Source: Chroococcidiopsidaceae cyanobacterium YX2bin18
GTDB lineage: Bacteria; Cyanobacteriota; Cyanobacteriia; Cyanobacteriales; Chroococcidiopsidaceae
DNA length: 46,272 bases
Direction of reading: 5' to 3'
Assembly (NCBI GenBank): GCA_030446505.1
Contig: JAUJND010000028.1
Location: 1-46,272, forward strand
The translations under genes were made by a program, and so were the position numbers. The notes beneath the pieces are model-generated. The model made no database searches, was not told the origin of the DNA, and saw only the letters and a list, made by a program, of their open reading frames with translations. Shown here piece after piece: positions 39,123-46,272 of this stretch (its first letter is position 1; the number at the start of each line of letters is the position of its first letter).

Positions 39123-39225
39123 CGCCAAAATAGGTAATGGGTGTAGAGGCTTGGGTACTAGATGAGCATTTAACTTAGATTTCTCACCCTTTATCTCCTG
39201 TTCTTACTCCTTACACCAATTAACT

Positions 39226-40279
39226 ATGCCTATTATTAGAATTGCACTGTTACTGGTAGTACTGGGGAGGGCTGACCCTTTGCTAGGGGCAAAACTGGTC
39301 GCCAGTACTGCCGCTAATATTTTTAGAGCGCGAAAACCCAGGCGCTACCGCTGGCAATATGGATTTTACTCAGCATAGCTGCTGGGGCAATTACATCTTT
39401 ACTGATCACTGGCTTGTTTAAACTAGCAAATTATTTTGCCCCACCCTTAAGCGCCGCCGCACTGCCTCGCCTCGTCGTAATGCTCAAACAAGTCAAGCAC
39501 GTTATACTACTGCAAGTCGTCCCTCGACTAAACTAGATACTGAATCGACCTCCAGTAATACTGCTGATGATTGGAGCAGTAATTCAACTACTGATGACGA
39601 TGATTGGGGTTTTGAGGAGACACCGAGAAAACGCAGGACTCTACGCCCAATGACGTTAAAGGAACTTACGAAGTCAGCAGCCAACCCAAAAATAGTTATC
39701 AAGGATCAGCATAAACTCGTACAGTTACAAAGAGCCTAGCAATTCTAGCATAGGCAAAACTGAGTCAGTTTATGATGCCGATTATCGCGTACTTACGCCA
39801 CCCTATCGTCAGCCAGACAGCACTGAAGACAGCCAGAATGAGGGATTTAGCGTTCAACCGAGCGTTACTTCTAACACTCCCGCAAGTCGTTCGCAGCCAA
39901 ACACAAACTCAACCCCAGTCATACTGCTGATGATTGGGACAGTGATTTTAATGAGGATGATTGGGACTTTGAGGATGAAACACCTGTTACTGATACTGTA
40001 AGAAGTCGAACTTATGAAGTTAGTAGTGAACCGAAAAGTGGCTCCCGCTCTGGCTCAGTTTACTCCTATAGTTACCGGGAAGGTAAATCAGAAGTTGTTT
40101 CTAAGTCAGTATCTGATGCCGATTATCAGGTTATGCCGTCTAATCCTGATTCAGATACTACTCAAAACGATGATGATTGGGGATTTGGGGATGACAATGA
40201 GTTTGAAGATGGCGATCGCGATCGATATCAAACGGCGCTAACCAGATTTCACGCTCTTATTAATCAGGTGATATATTAA
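39226..40279 (+). pseudogene. LapA-like membrane protein with acidic DDW repeats, multiply frameshifted
   Basis: The start ATG 39226 gives MPIIRIALLLVVLG, then frames change about every 100-150 bases. Ancestral pieces that can be read: two membrane helices (NWSPVLPLIFL and IAAGAITSLLITGLFKLANY), then a long hydrophilic tail with repeated motifs DDWSS, DDDDWGFEET, DDWDFEDET and DDDWGFGDDNEF, and a doubled block TYEVSSQPKNS / TYEVSSEPKSG, each followed by YSYSYKE or YSYSYRE. The LapA name rests on the N-terminal two-helix pattern. It follows ubiX on the same strand. No function is known for the acidic tail. Confidence 0.75.
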
Positions 40280-40284
40280 CACTG

Positions 40285-40485
40285 CTAAACAGCCACGCAT
40301 CCCAGTCGCTCACGCGACTCTTGCTTAACTTGACCAGTCATGGCAGCTTCCTGCAAGGTCATGAAAGCATTAAAATCTTCCAACTCATAGCGGGTCGCCA
40401 GCAGGACGCGCAGTTGTTCTTCTGCTTCAAGAGTTAGATAACCAGTTTTCAAAGCCTTTTGTACAAGGTCACAAATCAGAGTCAT
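40285..40485 (-). CDS. small protein resembling the N-terminal module of ComFB proteins
   Basis: 66 residues from ATG 40485; an upstream start at 40506 would add seven. It reads MTLICDLVQKALKTGYLT, EAEEQLRVLLATRYELEDFN and AFMTLQEAAMTGQVKQESRE. The pattern of helix, GYLT turn, helix, Leu-rich helix and MTGQV end parallels residues 3-55 of the ComFB-like protein at 23.6-24.1 kb (QDGHLTPAMEAEV and LMGALLTGEVVAL). It lacks the ComFB domain. Possible roles are a partner or decoy; this is inference. It is intact. Confidence 0.65.
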   Translation of the reverse strand: MTLICDLVQKALKTGYLTLEAEEQLRVLLATRYELEDFNAFMTLQEAAMTGQVKQESRERLGCVAV

Positions 40486-41324
40486 GCTTGGAAACCTCAG
40501 ACACAAAACCTATACAGTATTTTAATCAAGACAATAACCGAAACTCAAACATAAGCCCTGAAATTAGTGATAAAGCAAGGCAAATCACAGAACGGCAAAC
40601 TTAAGTTTTGGTATATCTATATAGTCCGACGTTGTTGAACTTGATAAAGTTTCCTAAAGTTTAGATTAAATTTTAGTAAGCTAAAGCTAATTAAGTTCCA
40701 ATTCAATAGTCACCAAAAAATATTACATTTATTAAAGTTTTATGATAATTTATTTAAATTGTTGCTTAAAATAACTAATTTAAAGTGTTTAATTCAAATC
40801 AAATTATAAACAGTAGAAAAGATTGAAACTTAGAGTAAATTTAATATCTGCGAAAACAAATTGCTAATACTTGTTGTAAAAATATTACTCAGAAGGCTAA
40901 ATTACTAGTACATTTACCCAAGTCGCAATATTACAGTTAAAATTTACTTATTTAAAAATATTAGTAGTTATTAAGATTAGCTATTTTCTAACAACAGATA
41001 TGTATAAGATAGGCTGTAAGCATACTGAGGGATAACATTATTTAACCTATAAGGAGTAATAAGAGACTATCTAATTTATTAATTGCCCATGCTAATTTTA
41101 CAGGTATTAATAACAAATGAGTTGGTGAATAAACACCAATATATTTAATCTAATTTCAACTAAAGAGTTATATTAAAAATTATGTAAATACAAGAAATTA
41201 GAATTACCTGAGTGGTTGAATAAATGATGTAAATCTACTAGTTTAATCCAACAAATGCGCCTTTTTAACTCTCCCTTTATAAGAGATACCAAAGAAATCT
41301 ATTACGAATAAAAAGAGATATGGC
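40486..41324. other. 839-bp AT-rich region without genes
   Basis: Very AT-rich throughout, with runs such as AATTTATTTAAATTG. No gene, tRNA, DnaA-box cluster or strong hairpin was seen. It separates the small ComFB-N-like gene from the aroK pseudogene. Confidence 0.5.
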
Positions 41325-41869
41325 ATGAACAACTTATTAAAAGGAGTCAGCTTGTATTTAATTGGACTGATGGGCGCTGGAAAGACGACTGTAGGGCGTG
41401 AACTTGCAATTGCGTCTCGCTATCGGTTTGTGGATACAGATGCAGTGATTTCACAAGCCACAGGCAAATCGATTACTCAATTGTTTGCAGATGTTGGGGA
41501 GGGGGAATTTCGGCAGCTAGAAAGCCAGGTACTAGCAGAAGTTTCTGTTTATACGAAGTTAGTAGAATAGCAACTGGTGGCGGTATTGTCTGCGGCGAGA
41601 AACTGGAGTTACCTGCACCACGGCTTGGTTGTGTGGCTGGATGTACCTGTAGAACTACTTTATGCTCGCTTGGCAGAAGATACCACTAGACCTTTATTAC
41701 AAGATACTGATCCCTTGGGAAACTGCGAGTACTCTATGAGCAACGGCAACCACTCTACAAGCAAGCAGATTTACGAATTACTGTTAATAGTGAAGAACAC
41801 CCGAACAACTGGCAAATAGAGTGCTTAAAGAAATTCCCAGCGTCCTTAAAGTCCAAAGCAGGAGAATGA
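41325..41869 (+). pseudogene. aroK: shikimate kinase, frameshifted
   Basis: ATG 41325 starts MNNLLKGVSLYLIGLMGAGK with Walker A GLMGAGKTT and the shikimate-binding DTDAVISQATGKSI. After YTKLVE the frame stops at 41568-41570; the following frame reads ATGGGIV, the substrate-binding GGG loop. Another shift gives [31 protein letters not shown] (lid), then a third near 41725 gives [20 protein letters not shown]. At least three indels occur. The ancestral protein was about 180 residues. Shikimate kinase is the fifth step to aromatic amino acids; a second copy elsewhere would be needed for prototrophy. Confidence 0.9.
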
Positions 41870-42035
41870 AGCAAGTTCTTTTTTATCTTTCTAATTCTCT
41901 GCAATTTTGGCTAAAAGTGTCGCAATTGACATTGTTGCTAAGTCTCAAACTCCTTTAAACTGTACTCGATAACGTAAGTTTTGCGGTTAAGTATTGCTAC
42001 ACCGCGACACTTACTCTTGCTCAAAAAAGCTACTC
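41870..42035. other. spacer between aroK and argB pseudogenes
   Basis: No gene is visible in these 166 bp. Confidence 0.4.
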
Positions 42036-42925
42036 ATGGTTAACGTGATAGCGAATACATTAGGAAGACTGAAGCTACAAGAGTGCGAGTGCTGAGGCAC
42101 TCCCTATATTCAACAGTTTGTTGGACGAACAGTTGTCGTCAAGTACGGCGCGCAGCAATGAAAGATAGTGTGCTTAAAGATAAAGTCATGCGCGACATTG
42201 TGTTTTTGTCCTGTGTAGGACTACGACCAATAGTCGTTCACGGTGGTGGTCCAGAAATTAACAGCCATTGGCTAGATAAACTGGGAATTGAGCCGCAATT
42301 CAAAAATGGTCTGCGGGTAACTGATGCCGCCACAATGGATGTGGTAGAAATGGTTTTAGTTGGTCGGGTTAATAAAGAAATTCGTCTCTTTGATTAACCG
42401 TGCTGGCGGGAACGCTGTAGGCTTGTGTGGTAAAGATGGCAATTTGATTAAAGCTCGTCCAGACGGTCGAGAAGGCATCGGCTTTGTCGGGGAAGTAAGC
42501 AATATGGACGTTAAGATTCTGGATTCTTTACCAACAAATGGGCATATTCCCGTAGTGTCTAGTGTAGCGGCAGACGAAACTGGTCAATCTTATAATATTA
42601 ACGCTGACACAGTTGCTGGGGAACTGGCTGCTCTAGGGGCAGAAAAGTTGATTTTATTAACTGACACAGCGGGTATTTTGAGAGACTACAAAGACCCATC
42701 TACGATAATTTATAAGCTAGATATTCAAGAAGCACGAGAATTAATTGCCAATGGTATTGTAGGCGGCGGGATGATTCCCTAAGGTGAATTGTTGTGCGAT
42801 CGCTTGCCCAAGGCGTTCGAGCCGCTCACATTATTGATGGTCGAATTCCCATGCTTTACTGCTGGAAATCTTTACCGATACTGGTATCGGTTCAATGATT
42901 GTGGCTTCGGAATTTCTCAGCCAGA
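42036..42925 (+). pseudogene. argB: acetylglutamate kinase, multiply frameshifted
   Basis: From ATG 42036, pieces in several frames give nearly the whole enzyme: LPYIQQF-like start, VVVKYG (catalytic Lys; two or so bases lost in the following GGAAM), [29 protein letters not shown] (substrate Gly loop), [65 protein letters not shown], then AQGVRAAHIIDGRIPH-like and FTDTGIGSMIVASEFLS. An extra T makes a TAA right after GGGMIP (42780-42782). At least six indels. Acetylglutamate kinase is the controlled step of arginine synthesis and a PII target in cyanobacteria. The right end is approximate. Confidence 0.9.
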
Positions 42926-42970
42926 AAAGAGCAGAGGATAGCATAAAAAAGCACCTCTGCCCCAAGCAGT

Positions 42971-43414
42971 TTAAGGATAACTAAAGATAATGCCGACTCG
43001 CCCTAGCCCTCGTGTGCGGATACACTGCGTTTGATAAAACTGATCGTTCACAATCACTGGATTGATCAGTGTTGAGTTTCAGGATCGTTGGGTTAACTAG
43101 AGTTGGATTGATCAGGGTGGAATTTACTACAGTACCTCTGCCTGGATAAGAGTAACCCGGATAAGAGTAATTGGTGCTGGGCAGAAGACCAGTAGTAGGA
43201 TCTACGAGAGTCGGAGTCGGAATCGGACTGCCGTAAATGAAGGAAGCGGGGGGATGGGGCTGGTTTACTACTCCAATAGGCATACCCTGACTGATACAAA
43301 CTGGGCAGAAACTGGCGCAGCTATAGCGGATATCAGCGCTACTCCCACAGTCAGAGGTGCAATTGCAGTAAAAATACTTACCTTATCCCAGTTAAATTGC
43401 CAACGTGTGTTCAT
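42971..43414 (-). pseudogene. small secreted protein with Asn-Pro repeats, frameshifted
   Basis: ATG 43414 starts MNTRWQFNWDKVSIFTAIAP with a signal peptide cut near APVSAQF. A shift near 43281 moves to a frame reading GMPIGVVNQPHPPASFIYGS, then repeats of NSTLINP/TLVNPTIL. A second shift near 43080 returns to the first frame with STLINPVIVNDQFYQTQCIR and ends GIIFSYP at a stop (42973-42971). The ancestral protein was about 147 residues. The NP(T/V)-hydrophobic repeat is not a family I can name. The gene may have been an exported or cell-surface protein. Confidence 0.75.
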
Positions 43415-43619
43415 AGCTTTATTCCAAAAACTGGATTGAGTTGATAAATTCTTAAACTTCTTAAATTCCTAGCTAATGTAGCCTGCACAAATTAGTACAG
43501 AATATAATTCACTTATTTAAAATTTTAATGTTTTATTGATTATGACGTTGCCCTGAAAAAAGAATTTCTAAAGCTTCTGGAGGTGGCAACATCAAGAAAG
43601 ACGCGATTAGTGCAGCAAC
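43415..43619. other. spacer upstream of the TPR-like pseudogene
   Basis: No gene is visible. A possible ribosome-binding site, GGAGG, occurs at 43579-43583 but is too far from the start at 43620 to serve it. Confidence 0.35.
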
Positions 43620-44124
43620 GTGACAGATTCAGAAATTGTTAAAACCGAGTACAAAGCTGGAATTGCAGCTTTTGAGCGTGGGCAGTACCGTTTTGCGGTT
43701 CAGCATTTAGAAAAAGCTGGCGCTTTAGTTGCGCGTAACTCTCGTACTGGGGTGAGGCAGATTTGGTTAGTAACTGCTTATGAAGCAGCGGGACAAAGAA
43801 TGGGGCGATCGCTTTATGTGAACAACTCAAACTTCATCCTGACTTAGAAACAAAAAAACAAGCGCGGCAATTGCTCTATATTATGCAAGCCCCTCAGTTG
43901 AAAAGACCAACTGAATGGTTAACTCAAATTCCCGATTTAGGTACGTTACCTGGGAAGCTCAAACTCGCCTCGGTAGTGCAACTGCTAATAGTTCTCCGCA
44001 GCCAAAACAGCTACCAGAACCAGTTGACCTTACTCAGGTTAATACAAGAGACAACCGCTTTATCTGGGTGGCGCTGATTACTATTGGTTTAACGCTGGGT
44101 GGATTGATTTGGTGGAATTTATGA
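43620..44124 (+). pseudogene. TPR-like protein with C-terminal membrane helix, frameshifted
   Basis: GTG 43620 starts MTDSEIVKTEYKAGIAAFER and a TPR-like helix pair (GQYRFAVQHLEKAGALVARN). The frame changes near 43750 and 43803; the next frames read IWLVTAYEAAGQ, EQLKLHPDLETKKQARQLLY, LTQIPDLGTLPG, and end with a helix WVALITIGLTLGGLIWWNL. Restored length is about 168 residues. The C-terminal helix would anchor it with the TPR part in the cytoplasm. It is followed by an overlapping 31-codon frame and the DUF3153 gene. Confidence 0.8.
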
Positions 44125-44216
44125 ATTATCAGCTACCTACTACTCAAGAGTTGGGGCAAGGTGATTATCCCAGGTTCACACATAACCCAGATATTTTGCT
44201 AGTAGTACAACTGTGA
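44121..44216 (+). CDS. possible 31-residue small protein, coupled to the TPR gene
   Basis: Its ATG overlaps the TPR stop as ATGA, a coupling pattern. It reads MNYQLPTTQELGQGDYPRFT and ends PDILLVVQL. It could be a real small protein or chance; the window shows no homologue. Confidence 0.25.
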   Translation: MNYQLPTTQELGQGDYPRFTHNPDILLVVQL

Positions 44217-44252
44217 GATTTTTTGCCAAGATGCCAAGAGGAGGGATCAAGA

Positions 44253-45107
44253 GTGATAGTTCTAATAACAAATTTAGTACGCGTGATTAAGGGTATTTTC
44301 CGGCGATCACGGCAAGGACTACCAGTAGCAAAGGTAAAGCACATATGTCCGACACGGTTGTGGCTCGTTTTTGGGGCATCATTATTACTTTCTGGCTGTG
44401 TGGAGTATGACGTTGGCGTAACCTTTAATAACCCCCACAGAGGTGAAATTGTCCAGCATATTAAGCTGGGAGAACGGCTAACAAGCTTTAGTGGTGATTC
44501 TGCTCAGGAATGGTTAACTAGCATTGAGCGCCGTGTCCGACAATTGCAAGGTAAAACTAAGCGAGTATCGAACGAAGAAATTACTGTAACGATTCCCTTC
44601 AATAATGGCGCTGAACTGGAGGCAAAGTTTAACGAATTTTTTAACCCAGTCGAGAAGACTGATGGGGCTACCACTACAGAGGAATTGCCTACTATCGACT
44701 CTAAACTCAGGCTGAATCAGAATAACTTGTTACTTTTATTGCGGAATCGGTTGAGTTATGACTTGGATTTGCGATCGCTCTCGCTAATATCAAACAACGG
44801 TAACGTTTTAATTAGTCCTGGTTCAATTTTTGAGTTGGAATTTAGCTTAAACACGCCTTGGGGGGCAAGGAGTGTTGAAACTGATCATGCGATTCACCCA
44901 GAAAGCTATCACAAGGGAAAGCAGTTAGTGTGGACACTCAAGCCTGGTGAGTTGAACCATGTGGAGGTGGTCTTCTGGCTTCCCAGCCCTATTGGTATTG
45001 GTACGGTGTTGATTACCCTGTTTGTGGCTGCGGGAATTTACCTGAGATACACATTCATGCCAGATCCAACAATTCAACGTACTCAATCAGCCGTGACTGA
45101 GAGTTAG
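44253..45107 (+). CDS. DUF3153 lipoprotein
   Basis: 284 residues from GTG 44253, chosen over TTG 44223 because AGAGGAGGG lies 9 bp upstream. The signal ends in a lipobox (ASLLLSGC), so the mature protein would be lipid-anchored at Cys. The body reads VEYDVGVTFNNPHRGEIVQH, LGERLTSFSGDSAQEWLTSI, and later LSYDLDLRSLSLISNNGNVL. A second membrane helix near the C-terminus (IGIGTVLITLFVAAGIYLRY) is typical of DUF3153. The function is unknown; it is conserved in cyanobacteria and some plastids. The gene is intact. Confidence 0.85.
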   Translation: MIVLITNLVRVIKGIFRRSRQGLPVAKVKHICPTRLWLVFGASLLLSGCVEYDVGVTFNNPHRGEIVQHIKLGERLTSFSGDSAQEWLTSIERRVRQLQGKTKRVSNEEITVTIPFNNGAELEAKFNEFFNPVEKTDGATTTEELPTIDSKLRLNQNNLLLLLRNRLSYDLDLRSLSLISNNGNVLISPGSIFELEFSLNTPWGARSVETDHAIHPESYHKGKQLVWTLKPGELNHVEVVFWLPSPIGIGTVLITLFVAAGIYLRYTFMPDPTIQRTQSAVTES

Positions 45108-45175
45108 TTAGCTAGACTTAGTACTTGTACCATATCTATCCGCTACAAGGGATAGAAAATCTTTCCTAATAAAAA

Positions 45176-45196
45176 GGGGAATGTAGATCATTCCCC
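45176..45196. terminator. hairpin between convergent DUF3153 and DUF1517 genes
   Basis: GGGGAATG (45176-45183) pairs with CATTCCCC (45189-45196). AAAAA precedes it on the left, giving a T tract for leftward transcription; rightward transcription has no T tract. It lies 69 bp from one stop and 44 bp from the other. Confidence 0.65.
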
Positions 45197-45239
45197 ATAC
45201 CATATTCAAATCAAACCCTTAGTATCTTGACTTAATAAT

Positions 45240-46250
45240 TTAGACCATCTTCAGATCTGCATACTCTGCTAATAAGTCATCAGCAGTTAGGGTGTCGCCT
45301 TCTGCTTGTGGTGTCCAGAGAACCTCAATCGCCAACAGTCGTTCGCTGGGAATCGCACCAAAGGAGCGCAAAGCTTGCCGCAAATCATCAGCATTGTTGA
45401 TTGCTGGTAGTTGCAGGTTGCCTAAAGTTGCAGCAAGAAGAGTTACAACAATGTATTCTCCAGGTCCTTCAGTGATTAATCGTGTTGGGTTATCCAATTC
45501 TCCACCGTTGTCAGCTGCTGGTAGAGCACCTTTAGGAGTCGCTGCTTTTAGCTGATTATTGACATTAGAAAGTGTCTCTTCTGCAAATTTGCTGCGTTCT
45601 GCCAATGCCAGACGGTTAAACTGAGATTCAGCTGAGCTTAAGCGAGCTTGTTGGGTAGCGCTACCAGCATAGACACAGTATTCTGGATGGCGTAGTAGAG
45701 CAAGGGTAGTTTCTTGTAATACTTCTGTACGTCCCTCTGGAGAGTTAGTATCAGCAGTTTCAGCAATGCGGTTGAGTTCGGCTTGTAGATCGCGAGCGCC
45801 AGCCAAAAGACCAACTTGTAACCGAGTAACGGAAACAGTAGGATTGCTGCTGTAGTCTACTTCATCTACTACATCACCGCTACCGAAGCGGCGGAAGCTT
45901 TGTAATAGGAAGTTAGCGATCGCCAGAAAAATCAAGATTGTAAACAGACCACCAAATCCTCCCCCAATGCCAAACAAGGGAAAGACGAAGGGTAAGCCAA
46001 ACCCACCACCGGGATAAGGTGAGTAAGGATAGTATCCTCCACCTGGAGGCGCGTAAGTTCGATGTCCTGGCGAGTAGGTACGACCAGGTGCAGAGAAGGA
46101 GCCACCGCCAATTCGACCCCCACTACGACCTGCTAAGGCTCCATCAGCGTGACCTAATGCCAGAGTAATGACAATACCAAAAAGGCACAGGGAGTTTAAA
46201 AGTTGTGTAGGCAGAAAAAGGAAGCATGAAAAACAATATAGGGGATCCAT
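45240..46250 (-). CDS. DUF1517 membrane protein
   Basis: 336 residues as read from ATG 46250. A hydrophobic signal or helix (about 18-38) is followed by GALAGRSGGRIGGGSF, typical of the family, then a Gly/Tyr/Pro-rich stretch (YSPYPGGGFGLPF) and a second helix (GLFTILIFLAIANFLL). The rest is a soluble DUF1517 domain (TVSVTRLQVGLLAGARDLQA, EYIVVTLLAATLGNLQLP). The first 15 residues (MDPLYCFSCFLFLPT) are unusual, so the true start may differ or lie beyond a lesion near the window edge. The function is unknown; plant and cyanobacterial homologues are associated with thylakoid or plastid membranes. Confidence 0.82.
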   Translation of the reverse strand: MDPLYCFSCFLFLPTQLLNSLCLFGIVITLALGHADGALAGRSGGRIGGGSFSAPGRTYSPGHRTYAPPGGGYYPYSPYPGGGFGLPFVFPLFGIGGGFGGLFTILIFLAIANFLLQSFRRFGSGDVVDEVDYSSNPTVSVTRLQVGLLAGARDLQAELNRIAETADTNSPEGRTEVLQETTLALLRHPEYCVYAGSATQQARLSSAESQFNRLALAERSKFAEETLSNVNNQLKAATPKGALPAADNGGELDNPTRLITEGPGEYIVVTLLAATLGNLQLPAINNADDLRQALRSFGAIPSERLLAIEVLWTPQAEGDTLTADDLLAEYADLKMV

Positions 46251-46272
46251 TACGCACGTGATCTGAAGATGG

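Noticed and set aside
40014..40241. 75-codon open frame starting MKLVVNRK
   Set aside because: It is a shadow of the acidic DDW-repeat frame of the broken LapA-like gene, whose motifs occur in the other frame.
40507..41324. Replication origin in the AT-rich gap
   Set aside because: No cluster of DnaA boxes and no dnaA, dnaN or similar neighbours were seen; AT content alone is not enough.
1..46272. tRNA or rRNA genes
   Set aside because: No cloverleaf with a credible T-loop was found by eye; GGTTCGA-like hits near 3268 and 13780 lie in the HEAT gene and in an AT-rich leader without matching arms.

Overview
The window is chromosomal DNA from a cyanobacterium. It carries a complete phycocyanin rod operon (cpcBACDDEF plus a cpcG array), cyanobacterial-type Hfq, ThiD2-ThiE, ComFB, DUF3153 and DUF1517 genes, two Uma2-family nuclease genes, a NACHT-HEAT NTPase, and many copies of the HIP1 octamer GCGATCGC. 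The gene set resembles large-genome terrestrial or filamentous lineages (Nostocales or Chroococcidiopsis-like). No heterocyst-specific gene is visible, so I do not name a genus.

Layout. 1-1.1 kb: two unrecognised genes, the first cut by the window edge. 1.1-2.5 kb: amidase pseudogene. 2.6-2.9 kb: a 42/43-bp tandem repeat. 3.1-6.4 kb: NACHT-HEAT gene with two frameshifts in its repeats. 6.6-8.3 kb: Uma2 and map. 8.8-9.5 kb: manganese catalase with a poly-A frameshift. 9.9-11.6 kb: sirB-cobA (siroheme/cobalamin precursors). 11.9-13.6 kb: second Uma2 and a broken rluD. 13.6-21 kb: phycocyanin operon. 21.2-25.5 kb: GGCT-like protein, anti-sigma/ECF-sigma pair, ComFB, M23 peptidase. 25.6-29.9 kb: broken Kef-type antiporter, hfq, dapF, broken GST-like gene. 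30-34 kb: broken beta-helix/SPOR gene, broken thiE, thiS, clpP. 34-41 kb: unknown conserved gene, RNase R-like gene with one frameshift, ubiX with a nonsense codon, broken LapA-like gene, small ComFB-N-like gene. 41-46.3 kb: broken aroK and argB, broken secreted repeat protein, broken TPR gene, intact DUF3153 and DUF1517 genes.

The dominant feature is gene damage. About eighteen loci carry frameshifts or stops, often several each, while their ancestral proteins can still be read by switching frame. Some lesions are homopolymer indels, which sequencing error could produce. Others are substitutions: TGG to TGA in ubiX, and an in-frame TAG plus a damaged signature motif in the amidase. The damage is clustered: the Kef, argB and LapA-like genes are riddled, whereas cpcBACDDE, map, sirB-cobA, dapF and clpP are clean. 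Either this is a lineage in genome reduction, possibly host-associated, that keeps light harvesting and loses biosynthesis (argB, aroK, thiE, ubiX), or the assembly has patches of uncorrected indels. Sequence alone cannot settle which.

I did not find a clearly new multi-gene system. The best candidates for follow-up are the pattern of pseudogenes, the recombining NACHT-HEAT array, the 42/43-bp minisatellite, the 47-bp inverted repeat around the RNase R locus, the doubled cpcD, and the frameshifted C-terminus of CpcF.
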